Shown here piece after piece: positions 24,268-35,529 of a stretch of 64,000 nucleotides of DNA (its first letter is position 1; every line of letters starts with the position of its first letter). The position numbers were made by a program, and so were the translations under genes. The stretch spans positions 7,554,573 to 7,618,572 of the forward strand of contig CM017568.1 in the NCBI GenBank assembly GCA_007844125.1. The letters are read 5' to 3'. The stretch is from Sinonovacula constricta (taxonomy: Eukaryota; Mollusca; Bivalvia; Cardiida; Solecurtidae). The notes beneath the pieces were generated by a model. It did no database searches. It worked only from the letters and a program-made list of their open reading frames with translations, and was not told the origin of the DNA.

Positions 24268-25502
24268 TCATGTCTGTTGAAATGCCTCCTTAATGATATC
24301 TGGCTCGAAGCTGGCTACTTGATTTGAATGGAGTTTAGTTGGGATGCCGTTATGTAAAATGAATTCATTGTAAAAGGTTTCAGCCGTAGTTTTTGCTGTT
24401 TGATTCCTTGTTGGGATGGCTACTGCAAATTTGGTGTAATGATCCATAATTACCAAAATGTTTGAGATGCCTCCTTTCGTTGGTTCTAATGTCAAAAAGT
24501 AAAAACAAACTAATTTCAAAGGGTAGGTTGTGTGAACATTCACTAGATGGATTAAATCTGCAAGGGGTCTAGTGATTTTACTGAAATCCCGCATGAAACG
24601 TCGGTAATATCCCGCGAAAGCTAAAAAACTCCTAAGTGCGTCTGGCCCAGTAGGTGTGGGCCAATTCTTTACCTTTTCCATCTTAGCGGGGTCTGTATGG
24701 ATTCCGTCCTCACTCACTACATGCCCTAGAAAAGGTACTTCTCTCCTGAAAAACTGACATTTTTCTGGCGCTAACTTCAAGCCAAATTCTTTCAATCTGT
24801 TGAAAACTATTTCAAGGTTTACTAAATGCTCCTCGAAGGTTTTACTGAAGATTATAAGATCATCTATGTAGACAACACATATATGTAGGTTGAGCTCTCT
24901 TAGGCATTCTTGCATTAACCTTTGGTATGTAGCGGGGGAATTAGTCAATCCAAAAGGTAACTTGTTGAATTCCCATAAGCCATATGGACCAACTGTAAAG
25001 GCTGTACGTTCCTTATGTGTGTCCTCGACCTCAACTTGGTGATAGCCAACTTCATATCGACTGTTGAAAAATATCGCGCTCCATCCAATGTATCAAATAT
25101 CTCTTCGATGCGCGGTAATGCATAAGAGTCATTGATTGTCTTTTTGTTCAATATCCTATAATCGATACACATCCTTAACTTGCCATTTTTCTTGCGACAA
25201 AGGACAATCGGTGAAGCATATGGAGACTTCGAAGGCCTGATAATCCCACAAGAATGTAATTGTTCGAGATGTAGACGAACTGCATCTACCATGCCTTGTG
25301 GCATACGACGATGACGAAGTTTGAATGGTGTTTCGTCGGTTAATTCAATCCGATGTTTCACATAAGTACAACTTCCAATATCAGTGTCCCCAGTTGAAAA
25401 TATATATCGATGCTTCATTAAGAACTGCTCCAACTCTTTTAATTGCTGTGCTGTCAAAATACTCTCGTCAATTTTAAGTTCCTCAACTATAGACTTTTTC
25501 AT
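24268..25502 (-). pseudogene. Gypsy reverse transcriptase, frameshifted, fused by deletion to integrase core
   Basis: Frame 25502-24945 carries RT motifs KKNGKLRMCIDYR and FSTVDM (first catalytic Asp), then a 1-nt frameshift at about 25049. Frame 24948-24268 resumes with YIDDLI (catalytic DD, residues 27-30) and the RT thumb (FLGHVVS, FLAFAGYYRRF). At about residue 135 (near 24545) it passes directly into integrase core sequence (NILVIMDHYTKFAVAIP). RNase H and the integrase zinc-binding domain are therefore deleted. The first integrase Asp position reads CFYF and the second LHSNQ, so both acidic residues are replaced. Confidence 0.9.
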
Positions 25503-25725
25503 CTATGTTTTCTGTCTTTCGTAGAACTTCCTCAGTGACTGTAACCGGTTGAAGTTCACATATAATACTACGAGGAGGAATGCATACGGTGTTGGTTGTC
25601 AAATTTGATAAAGTTACATCAAATTCATCATGAGATTCTGGACTGTACTCCACTAAACTCGGTGTAATTTCAATATCATCTGGAATATTGGCATCTTTTG
25701 ATTCATGCAACATAACATTGCACAT
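25483..25725 (-). pseudogene. Gypsy Pol linker between protease and RT
   Basis: An 80-codon frame with acidic, Ser/Thr-rich content, found in the usual place between the protease and RT domains. It is joined to the protease frame by a slip in a run of T at 25738-25745 (A-run on the coding strand), and another shift leads into RT. Confidence 0.6.
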
Positions 25726-26320
25726 ATGATATGGTATCCTTTTTTTCAGTATAACATCTTATAGTCTTTGTTTCATTTGATCCTAAAATCACATGTTCTC
25801 TAGCTGTACTCCTAACAATGGCTATCCTATTAAAGTTTTTCTTAAGTTTTCTTTCTGACAATGATATTGTCCTGAACGTCAAGTACCATGGAGTGTACAA
25901 CTTAGCTTTTTGTAAGAACCTCTCACCAAAATGCTGTTTACAATCTTGTAGAAGGGTATGCAACATATTGGTTCCAAGGATCACTGGTGTCTGAGCTGGG
26001 TATCTGGTATCCGGTGCTACTAAAAAAATGCACGGGTGAGGTTGTGCATTTTCTAACCTTTTTTAAATGCATACTTCCAATTCCACACACCCTTTGTATG
26101 GCAGCTGTTGTCCGTCTGCGCATTCGATGTTTAAAACTTGATCAATTGATTCCAGTTCTATGTCCAGTAAGTTATCCTTGTAAAATGACTCTGAAATGAG
26201 GCTTACAACTGAGCCTGTATCAAGTAGGGCAGAAGTTGAGATATTGTTGATCCTTACACTAGCTTTATTAACTTCGCCAATGAGTTTGGGACCTTTCTCT
26301 GATGAAGTGACTAGAGCCAC
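25703..26320 (-). pseudogene. Gypsy aspartic protease
   Basis: One reading frame, interrupted by a single TAA near 26063, contains LLDTGSVVSLIS (catalytic Asp at residue 34 of the frame starting 26320) and, about 80 residues on, VILGTNML. This is the two-part retropepsin signature. The frame is the same as that of Gag, with only stops between. Confidence 0.82.
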
Positions 26321-26356
26321 GTATTAGTTTGGGCAGCTCGCCTGCACATGTCCTTT

Positions 26357-26800
26357 CTAGTTGCATTTCCAACATGTTGGGGTAAATGTACTTCCTGCCG
26401 TAGGCCTCGATGGGTGATACTCACCTCTTCCTCTATTCCCATACAATCCTCCTTGGCCTCGACTTCTGAAACTTGAACCTGGCCTCTGCGCAAATCCACG
26501 CCTTGCACGTCTACTTTCATATGAAGTCCATGGTTTCAGATCCTTACTAATATGTTGCTCTTGTTTCTCTTCTAACTTTCCAATTCTTTTGTCCAACTGC
26601 TTGATCAGATCCTTCATCTCACTCAGCTCGTTCTTCTCCGACTTCTCCTTTGGATCCTTTACGACAGGTCTGCACGGCTTTGTCTTCTCTTTCTCATCCT
26701 TTTCAATTGACTCCAGTTTCCTCAATTCAATCTTGAATCTGTCAAAGTCCTCAATTGTGTCGTACTTGTACACAGCCCGCATCTTCAAATCTGTGTGCAA
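26357..26800 (-). pseudogene. Gypsy Gag, C-terminal part with broken zinc knuckle
   Basis: 147 codons: a charged Lys/Glu-rich coiled-coil-like region (KDLIKQLDKRIGKLEEK), an Arg/Gly-rich stretch (RGFAQRPGSSFRSRG), then CWKC. The CX2CX4HX4C knuckle continues in frame as KGHVQASC, but a TAG stop replaces one residue inside the loop. The N-terminal capsid part is missing, cut off at the boundary with the tandem array. Confidence 0.8.
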
Positions 26801-27540
26801 TCTCAGAGGCGCAGTGGACTTTGGCTATTTTGGGTAAATTTCGGCACTTCCGGTCCTGGAGACTGGCAATTGTGCGCCAAAAAAGCCCGAAAAGGGGAAA
26901 TTCTCCGTTTGGACTTAGTCTCTGGACAGCATAGGCGAAAATAGCCTGATGGTGCCTGTTTGGGCCACTTTTTTCGGGCACTTACCAATCGGGCTCAGAC
27001 CTGAAACCTCTCAGAGGCGCAGTCGGCTGTGGCTTTTTTAGGACAATGCCGGCACTTCCGGTCCTGGAGACTGGCAAGTGTGCATCTAAAGAGCCCGAAA
27101 AGGGGAAATTCTCCGTTTGGACTTAGTCTCTGGACAGCATAAGCGAAAAAAGCCAAAAGTGCCTCTTTGGGCCACTTTTTTCGGGCACTTCTTAATCGGG
27201 CTCAGACCTGAAACCTCTAAGAGGCGCAGCCTAGTCTGGCTACTTGGGGAAAATGCCGGCACTTCCGGTCCTGGAGACTTCCAATTGTGCGCATAAAGAG
27301 CCCGAAAAGTGAACATTCTCCGTTTGGACTTAGTCTCTGGACAGCATATGCGAAAAAAGCAAAAAAGTGCCTCTGTGGGCTACTTTTTCGGGCACTTCCC
27401 AATCGGGCTCGGACTTGAAACCACTCAGAGGCGCAGTAGTCTGGTCTGGCTACTTTGGGAAAATGCCGGCACATCTGGTCCTGGAGACTGGCAAGTTTGC
27501 GCAAAAAGAGCCCCCAGAGTGAAAATTCTCCGTTTGGACT
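26801..27540. repeat. about 207-bp tandem repeat, 3.6 copies
   Basis: Copies start at 26801, 27009, 27216 and 27423, each with (t)ctcagaggcgcag. They contain cacttccggtcctggagact, then ctccgtttggacttagtctc, then tcgggcacttcccaatcggg. The spacing is 207-208 bp. It is much richer in GC than its surroundings. Open frames across it (for example 27086-27316 minus) repeat the same peptide and are artefacts. Confidence 0.92.
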
Positions 27541-28070
27541 TCAACTTCTCCGCTCTCATTCATCTCACCACGACCAAAAGGTCCAATCACTTTTCCTTGT
27601 TTACCCTTCCCAACTTTGGCATTCAAATCTCCCATGATATTATTGACTTCACGACCTTTACATTTTTTAAGCTTCATCTAAATTACAACAGACTTGTTCT
27701 TTCGTTTTCTGATCAGCATTAGATGTTGGTGCAAAGACCTGAAAAACAGATAAATCGAATGGTTTCGCTTTTAATGTTACTAGTAGAACTCTGTCATATA
27801 TTGCCCAATATCCCCTCAGGTATTTCGCCACGTTTTTATCAAGCACCAGACCAACACCATACATGACTTTTGTCCCTCTTGAATGAATGATAGTGTAATC
27901 TCCATGGATGGCTTTTCCAGCTCCTTTCCAACGCGTCTCACTTATTCCCATGATGAAAAGCTTCATACGCTCCTGTTCTCTCAATAAATTCAACTTTTCC
28001 TACTTGATTTAAAGTGCTTACATCCCAATTACCTATTTTGATGCTCTGGTTAATGCATATAGTGCGTGCA
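27541..28070 (-). pseudogene. RTE-like LINE endonuclease fragment
   Basis: On the minus strand the endonuclease/exonuclease/phosphatase domain of a non-LTR retrotransposon is readable in two frames. N-terminal KIGNWDVSTLNQVGK lies near 28040-27995; GISETRWKGAGK, GVGLVL and FQVFAPTS are in 27993-27667; then IMGDLNAKVGKGKQG and GPFGRGEMNESGE are in 27677-27540. Its order (NWDV, SETRW, GDLNAKVG) matches RTE-type and related elements. It is cut at 27540 by the 207-bp array; the reverse transcriptase is absent. Confidence 0.8.
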
Positions 28071-28980
28071 AAAGATTCTTTTTCTTTTCTTTTTCGTTAT
28101 AAGGCCATAAAAGCAAAAAAAAAAAAAAAAATTAAAACGGATTTCTAGTGAAAAGTTTGGTTAATACAATGGTATAAATACCAATGATTTTAATAAGAAA
28201 ATAAAAGATCTACTTAATTTACTGTTTAATAGCGAAAGGAATTAATGAAATTCAGTTGTTAGAAAGATTGCAAGAGCGGGAATATTTATTGGCTTAAGCA
28301 TACCTGGCGGCTTTTGATAGGACGAAGGTAAGTCGAACGAAAGAAGCCTAGTGTCGTCCGCAATCTCTCTATGGCAGACTGGATGAAGTTGTGCTATAAT
28401 AAGGTAAGTAGCGACTGTTTACTCCATTCAATCAATTTTGTTGGGGGCGGCCGACCCCCACACCCCTACTAATTTAAAACAAAAGCAAGTGAACCGAGCA
28501 ATTAAATAGATCTGGCGAGTGTAAACACATCCCTAGCAACGATCGTGCACCTGCTACTCGTCAAATGAGCATGCCCGAAAAAGTAAACAATCCGGCGAAA
28601 TAGTGCCCGCTAAAGTGCATTCCAGCCAGCTACTATTCAACCCCTAGACCACTCGACCATTACTAGTGAAAAGGTGCGACAATTAAACCCTTGGCAGCAA
28701 TTCGACCCCTCGACTATTCGACCTCTAGTAAAATGTTAGCCGAATTTGTATTTATTTTTTGCATTTTATTGATTTTAAATGATGGTAAATGCTGTTTCAT
28801 GATATTAGTATCGCCATTGAGTGTATTTATGATACAATAGTAACTGGTGGCTTGCAATTTTGATTGCTAGGGTATTAAATTGAAATGCGTGTTAAATTGG
28901 GAAATAGGTTACTATTTGTAACATGCTCACAAGTCAAACCTTTCAATTATGTGTCAACCCCACCGTCGTAGTCGTCGTCT
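28071..28980. other. unassigned sequence with one possible start exon
   Basis: Mostly featureless. At 28371-28403 (+) an ATG opens 11 codons (MADWMKLCYNK) followed at once by GTAAGT, which would suit a first coding exon, though no partner exon is seen. A poly(A) run lies near 28116-28131. The 28440-28740 part has repeated 'ctcgac/attcgacc' phrases and may be a decayed repeat. Confidence 0.25.
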
Positions 28981-28994
28981 CCGCCCCATCCCTT

Positions 28995-29170
28995 CTTTTT
29001 TTCCCTCTCTGTCTCTGTCTCTCTGTCTCTGTCTCTCTGTCTCTGTCTCTGTCTCACTCTTTCTCACTTTCTCTCCTCTTTTCTGTCTGTATCTATATCT
29101 CTCAGTGCTTGTCTCTGTCTGCCTGTCTATCAGTTTGTCTCCCTGACTCTCTTTCACACACGCGCTCACA
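28995..29170 (+). repeat. pyrimidine-rich (CTGTCT)n simple repeat
   Basis: Long run of tctctgtctctg-type repeats. Serine/Leu frames on + and Arg/Glu frames on minus are artefacts. Confidence 0.9.
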
Positions 29171-30445
29171 CACTTTCTCCCAATCAATAAATAACCTCGA
29201 AACGAAAGAATGTAACGTTCTATAATCGAGTTTCTAATTGGTTAACATGCAAATCTAAGCTGTTCTAAAATTCAGCATGACGAAGGAGGTAACGGGTTTA
29301 TTTTCTGGTTACTGTTATAAAAAGGGCGTAAATTGGATAGAGTTCAGTGCAATTTGCTTATGAATTGCTTTCGTCTAAGTCGGACTTCTATGATGGAATT
29401 ATGCGTAGACGTTTCACTAATATAGTGTTTCATTGTCACAATACATGTATCAAACATCAACATACATCTTCTAGTTTAATATAACAAAATAAGTCATATG
29501 TGTTCTGCTATTACAACGTATGTTATACGAATTTAATCATAGTTTAATGTATAACTATTTCCAACGACTAGATTTATGCAACAGCATATTTTTCCTTTCT
29601 GTCAAGCTTTTTATTAAATCAGAACAGCAATTTATTAAGTCATATTGTCAAATGTCATATTCCAGTTTATGTCACGATAACTCTGTCAGGTACATTATTT
29701 TACCCTATCTGTAAAGCAGTTTAAAGGTGGTAACCGACAGTATGATTTATTTTCTCAAACAACCATATAAACGGTGTTTACTGAAAAGATATTCTACATA
29801 TATATATATATGTAAATACTGGAGCATGACAAATTAGTCCTTATTACAAACTGGTGTTATCAATCTGAGCCACGATGCACAGTTTGATGCTTTAAACTAA
29901 TCCACGTGATAATTTACTTTTTGAGATATCACGATGTATCACAAAAAAAGAATAATGAAAAATAATAATTAATAATAAATATTTCTACGTCGCTTCTTTG
30001 CGTCGTGTGAAGTCAATGTGTTGAGGTTGGAGACAATAGACACCCTTCCTCTCGTAGTGAAGACACAAATATTTTCTTAAATATCATAATACACGAATAC
30101 TTGTATTTATTATTGCATGCAGATTCAAATAAAACTTAACATTAGTTTAATTTCTCATTTCTTACTAAATTCAAAAGTTGTTATCGGAAGTATAACTAAA
30201 GCAAAGAATTCAATTAGATATAAAAGTTAACTCAACGTAAGAGTGAGGTGAACGTTATAATTACATTCTGGTGAAGTAGAAATGTACTGAGTTATAAATA
30301 ACTTGACCTTCAACTTGTGTTACCTTCAACAGTTTCGGTTCACTAGGTTCGTTGTTCCGCATTTTTGCCGCTACGTCATACAAGTGAGATGCATATACAA
30401 TGCATGTACATTAAAATGATTTTACACATTTCACGTGCTAATCAA
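29171..30445. other. no gene identified
   Basis: AT-rich intergenic sequence. I see no splice-bounded protein-like frames. Confidence 0.4.
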
Positions 30446-30620
30446 AGGGTTCGGGTCCCGGTCTTAATGTGTGAAGGTTTTCCAGCTGACTTGCGGTGCG
30501 CTGGTGCTTCTACCCAGACATTTGTGTGGGGTCTTCCTCCACCAAAATAGATGGACGTCGCTATAATGATCATAATTGGTCGCTGTGATGTATTTAAAGA
30601 AACAACACAAAAAACAGCAG
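30446..30620 (+). mobile_element. SINE family A, 5'-shortened copy
   Basis: Begins at box B-like GGGTTCGGGTCCCGG, continues ttttccagctgacttgcgg and ggtgcttctacccaga, then the core GGGGTCTTCCTCCACCAA, then ggtcgctgtgatgtattta and an A-rich tail. The box A half is not recognisable. Confidence 0.65.
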
Positions 30621-31425
30621 CTTTTCACTTTTACACAGTTATTATGGCGTGTAAATTGCAGACATTGAGAAACTTGGTCTTATACCTTAAAGTAAACCTC
30701 AGTGTATGTCGGCTGTTTATATGGTCAGATCTGTATTTATTTTTTCGATAATTTCAAAAATGAAAACAGACGAATAATTCATGTCTGTAACTGAAATGGC
30801 TTATCACCCCATGACAACCCAGTATGAACAAACAAAATAATGTTCTTATTTCTATTATCAAAGTCCCAAATTGTTCGTAAAAATCTGCAAATGTGTGTCC
30901 CAATTTTTAATTGGTAACATATTTATAAATAAATTCATATATAAATTATAGATATGTAGAAACTAGCGAGTTCAAGATGTGCTATTCGTGCAAGTGAGTT
31001 CTGGGGCATGCTCCCCGAGAAAACTTTTGAAATGTATCAGCCAAATTGAGCCATTTTCTACATTTCAGAAGCTACCAGAATTGTGTTCCTTAAATCTAAC
31101 AGTTTGTATTCTCGGCGACAAAGATATAGCACAAGTGCCATAAAGATGTGACACCCCCTCCGATCCGCCCATGCCTTATACCTTTAAGTAAAATATCGGT
31201 CGGCTTTTTATATGGTCATAGCTCTATTTATTTTTACGACAACAAATTTATGTCGAGAATAATAAACACAGTCGAATAAGCCATGGCTGGTACTTAAACG
31301 TCTTACAACTTTACGTCTGTGATTATACAGTATAATAACTCCTTCCAAGTAGTTTGCACTGCCCAATAATTCTATGTCGGCATTTTTACGGCCTAATAAC
31401 GACGTGTCTGTAATTAAAAACCTAA
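30621..31425. other. no gene identified
   Basis: AT-rich sequence with several 'taaagtaaa...cggtcggctttttatatggtca' phrases (near 30690 and 31195) that repeat one another, suggesting a small diverged duplication. No coding signal. Confidence 0.3.
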
Positions 31426-31429
31426 AGTA

Positions 31430-32128
31430 GGTTTTTTATGGTAACTTCATATTCGGTAATGAATACTTTAAAACACACACACATAAAACACATCTATCGT
31501 TTATTGTTGTTGTAATATACTGAATGACAAATAGTTTATACACTGTCGGGTTTTCTTAATTTGGTTTATTGTTTTGAGGAATTTGTTGTGTGTATTTTCT
31601 TTTGAGTTGGTGTTTTTTACTATTTCAGAATTACATGTAAGTATGGGCACAATGCTGGGGTCAAAAAGTTTGAGTATTAGATCTATAGGTAAGTGTAAGG
31701 TCTATCTTATTCTTGTATATAAATAGTGTAGTGCTTTCTCTGCTTGTTGCATTAGATGTGTTTTTGTTTTGCTTTTCGTATAAGATTAATTGAAATAAAT
31801 ATCTAAAAATTTTAATGAAGCCACTATTTCCAGAGTTGTTTAATGTGAAATTTGTATTCTTGCTTTAATCAAAATAATGTTTGTTTTATTTTTGTTTACT
31901 TTCAGTTTACAACCATTACACAAAGACAAAGTCATCTGGGCATTTTTGGAGGGAATTTGGGTTTGCAGCAACAATAATTGTATGTCTGCATATAGGAATA
32001 GCATAATTTGTAACTGTGGTATACTTCGATTAGAGTACTCATGAAGGTCTCTTTCATAGTTATTGTTATTGTTAAAAAACAATTTAAGGTCATTGAGGAA
32101 AAGGTGAGAACAATATTAGGTATACATT
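31430..32128 (-). pseudogene. older LINE, RT C-terminal part (downstream piece)
   Basis: On the minus strand: HLFLNDLKLFF (near 32100), MLFLYAD at the RT catalytic site (usual YADD; the second Asp is lost to a deletion), then GCKLKVNKNKTNI (WKLKVNxxKTK motif), then LMQQAEKALHYLYTRI and LPIDLILKLFDPSIVPIL. Order and motifs fit a CR1/Jockey-group LINE. Its 5' continuation lies at 35530-36262, across the inserted Tx1-like LINE. Confidence 0.75.
32113..32128. repeat. 16-bp target-site duplication, left copy
   Basis: ATATTAGGTATACATT; it matches 35514-35529 at 15 of 16 positions. Confidence 0.75.
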
Positions 32129-34047
32129 TTTTAAACTTTTATTTCATTTCTTTTAACACATATGCACAAGAAAAAACATGTATAGTTTGACATACAGATA
32201 TGATTAGGTTCATGCACAGTCATTATGATTGGAGCAACAATAGTACTAAAACAGATACATTTTTTTTCCATATACATAATATTTATGTGGCATTTTTCCC
32301 ATAACCAACATTTTATTTAAACTGTCATAATTATCAGATTATATTTTTAAATGTAATTTACTTTCTTTTCTTTTTTGAGCTATTGTTAAAGCCTGAATTT
32401 GAAACTTTATGACTCATTTAGTATCATAGATATTTACAACTGAGCGTGTGTGATCATCTTCCAAAGTCTTTAAAGTTACATTTGTAGTTTCAGAAATATG
32501 CATAAAATTTTAACAAAATTTGTAACATTATTATGTTAGAATGTATGTTATGGTTATGCTTATAATATGAAAAGAGAATAAAATAGACAGGAAGGCAAAG
32601 CCAAAATTCATAAGGAACAATATGCTTTGTTAATAATTGTAAGCTTAATAATATATACAGGCAATGAGAAGGTATGTATCCTTGGAAAGTTAAAAATTTA
32701 AAAAACGGAATGTTGGTAATATAGGGTAACAATGATTTATTGCATATTTGTTGTATGTGTGTGCATGTCTTTTCTAAGACTATATTTGTGTCTAACATGC
32801 CTTCTAACCATTGTTAATCTTGAAAGGATATATGTACCTATATGTTGAAAACTGTGCAACATATACAAAAGACTAATATTTTTTAACAATAGTCACATTG
32901 TTTATTATAAAATCAAGATCAATATCGGTGTAATCGGTATAAAAATTAACAACTAATTTTCAATACCACTTTAAGTTATGAAATTATTTATTAAGTTTGT
33001 TAATGGTTTCCAGTATTCATTATTTGTTTTTGGGACATATTTGCATTTGCATTGTGCTGGTCAGTTCTGTAATGATCAATTATTTGTTTTTGAATATTTA
33101 CACACTAAGTGTTTTAGTTGTTTCTTTTGCTCTAAATATGTAATGTTTTGCTTGCAGAAGAATAAAGTTAACAACATTTTTTTAGTAATTGTTTCCAAAT
33201 ATATTGTCTTTCTTTGAATTATTCTACCCGTTTATTTACAGATGATGGCTGTGTGTTATTTTTCAACATAGAATCATAAATAAGTCTGCGTCCTGTTTTA
33301 TTTTTATTAACATTGAAACTAAAAACGGTAGTAAAGGCTCTAATAATTTCCCCCTACGCCTTGAATTCCAATATTTCTTAGGTAATTTTTACAGCCGCTA
33401 TTATGCTCGCATAATCCAGATAATTTGTTATGCTACTATATTTATTAGTAAATTCTCTAAAGTTTAAGAAAGAGCCATCCTCAATTAAAATATCATTTAT
33501 AGTATAAACATGTTTTGTCTAGAAATTTTCGTCTACAGATGAAGTCTCCTCCAATTTTGATATTTTTGTTATAAAATATTTGTTCGCACATTGCCTCTTT
33601 ACTATAACTTGGTGTTATAGTATTTAAAAAGGTGTAAAGGAGTTGTAAACATCTTTCCATTGTTTAATTCTGTACTCTGCACCGAGCACATGAATGTTTT
33701 TAAGTGAATGTTTTGGCAACCTTCTATTTGCATAAATTTCCTATTATTAAATATCATTTTCCTTATCCAAGAGATTTTTAGCGCCTTTTAAAGGTTTCTA
33801 CATTGATCATTCTCAGCCCTCCCTCTGCAATATCTTTATAAATCACGTCTCTTTTAATTTTATCTGGTTTTCCATCCCATAGAAAGTCAAAGAATTATTT
33901 TGAATATGTTTATTTCATTTAGAGGGTTTGGTAAAGTTAGGATTAAGTGATTGAATTTTGAAAGTGCTAAAGTTTTAATAACTGTTATATTACATAATGG
34001 AGTAAGTATTATCTTATACCATGTATTACGTAACTGTCTAATTTCCT

Positions 34048-34251
34048 CTATTTTTTATAATAGTTCAAGGTTGTTATCTTACTAAGGTCTGTTGAAAAGT
34101 TTATACCAAGTAACACAAATTCTTTGTCCCATGTCAAATTTGAATCAGGCAGTGGTTTATTACTACATATCCATACCGCTTTTGTTTTATCCATATTAAT
34201 ATGAAGGCCAGAGAAAGTTGCATAGAATTTTAAAACGTTTAATGCAAACAA
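34048..34251 (-). pseudogene. Tx1/L1-like ORF2, RT palm-to-thumb fragment
   Basis: The longest intact piece of the inserted LINE: FYATFSGLHINMDKTKAVWI then ELVLLGINF-like FVLLGINFSTDLSKI and a final NYYKK. The L1-type GLKINxxKT motif and the LGIxF block are clear. The catalytic YADD lies about 40 nt upstream in a neighbouring frame. Confidence 0.8.
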
Positions 34252-35030
34252 GAGAGATACTTCTGTGCCATCAAGAATGGGGGATGTGTCATCAGCATAC
34301 TGTGAAAATTCATATTCATAGTTATTTATTTTTATTCATGATATATCCTTAGTTTGTTGAATCAACATAGCTAACACCTTTGCACAGAGGAAGAAAATAT
34401 ATCGGGATATAGGGTCACATTGGCGGCTCCTTCTTTACAGATAGAACCACTCATAACAGTGCCCATTGATGAGACAGCACGATTCACTATTTTTATAAAA
34501 GGTGTTTACCCATTTCTTAAAAATTGGACCAAAGTTAAAGAAATCTAGTGTTTTGTTGATAAAAGACCAAGATATAGAGTCGAAAGAATTTTCAAAGTCG
34601 ATCAAAGTAAAAGTATTTTAAACTTTTCAGCATAGAACATAATATCATAGATCATTCTTGTATTTTCCCCAATATATATTTTTGACATAAAACCAGTTTG
34701 ATCTTCATTTATAATAAGATGCATTTTTTTTAATCTATTAGCTATAGTACAAGATGCTATTTTATAAGAAATATTTAAAAGGAATATAGGTCTCCAATTT
34801 TTAAGAACATTTTATCTTTATTGCCTTTAGGGATGCATGTTATTGCACCTTGTTTTTGAGAAATTGACACCTTTCAGTAAGCCATAGTTTAAAGATTTAA
34901 CAAGAAAAGGACCAATATCCACCCAAAACATTTTAACAAATTCTACAGTAAAACCAAAAAAAGACAGGACTTTTATTATTATTTATATTTTTAAACTATC
35001 CAAGCATTCTTTTTTCACTAAGAGATCCTT

Positions 35031-35240
35031 CTAAGCTGAATTGTTCTTGTTCTGACAAAACTCTAACTTGTGTCTTTTTATTATTTCATCAAGGTTAATG
35101 TCACTTGTTTCTATAGAGCTATATAGGTTTTTGTAGAAAGATTTAACTTTTTCAATTATTTCTTCTTGATTATCAATTACTGCACCATCATTTTTAATAA
35201 GTTTGGACATTGATTTTGAAACAAAAATACCATTTTCCAA
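35031..35240 (-). pseudogene. Tx1/L1-like ORF2, pre-RT fragment
   Basis: 69 codons with FVSKSMSKLIKNDGAVI and IIEKVKSFYKNLYSS. This is the conserved region just before the RT domain of L1/Tx1 elements. Upstream, the text continues in decayed frames to the insertion edge at 35513. Confidence 0.75.
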
Positions 35241-35513
35241 ATTGAAAAATACCCTACTTTTTTCGCTATTTTCTATCTATTTTGCACGTGATCTATTTTT
35301 CCCTCCTTCCATTTTCTTCTCGTATTTTTTCCTATTCTGCACGTTTTTTGTTTAAGAGTGTATTATTAGCGATGAGCTGCTTTTTCAGAAAGCTTATGTC
35401 TTTAATTAATTGCTTCTTTTTTTGTAATCATCTTTCTTTAATCTTGAACTATATTCTATTGTTTCCCCTCTTATTTCGAAAAGCAAGGTTTCAAAACACA
35501 GCTGATCATAAAT

Positions 35514-35529
35514 ATATTAGGCATACATT
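35514..35529. repeat. 16-bp target-site duplication, right copy
   Basis: ATATTAGGCATACATT, the partner of 32113-32128. Confidence 0.75.

Larger units (their letters stand above)
21466..26800 (-). mobile_element. Ty3/Gypsy LTR retrotransposon, decayed and 5'-truncated
   Basis: Gag (CCHC end), protease, reverse transcriptase, integrase core and an acidic/basic C-terminal tail appear in Ty3/Gypsy order on the minus strand, broken by stops, several frameshifts and an internal deletion. The 5' LTR and N-terminal Gag are absent. At 26800 the sequence passes into a 207-bp tandem array. It is inactive. Confidence 0.88.
32129..35513 (-). mobile_element. Tx1/L1-like LINE inserted in the older LINE
   Basis: The 3,385-bp insertion is bounded by the 16-bp duplication. 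Its minus-strand content includes ORF2 pieces: a pre-RT region (GIFVSKSMSKLI, EEIIEKVKSFYKNLYSS; 35240-35031), an FE/FDS-type RT block (near 34580), YADD (near 34295), FSGLHINMDKTKAVWI and VLLGINFSTDL (34251-34048), then LALSKFNHLILTLPNP (near 33950) and an EGGLRMIN block (near 33810). Many stops and frameshifts make it inactive. It is 5'-truncated; the 3' end lies at the low-coordinate side. Confidence 0.8.

Noticed and set aside
28923..29225. Ser/Leu-rich + frame of 100 codons and Arg/Glu-rich minus frame
   Set aside because: Simple pyrimidine repeat.
32490..33217. Open frames of 102 codons (minus) and 79 codons (+, Cys/Phe-rich)
   Set aside because: Lie inside the decayed 3' part of the inserted LINE; composition is that of AT-rich DNA and no domain is seen.
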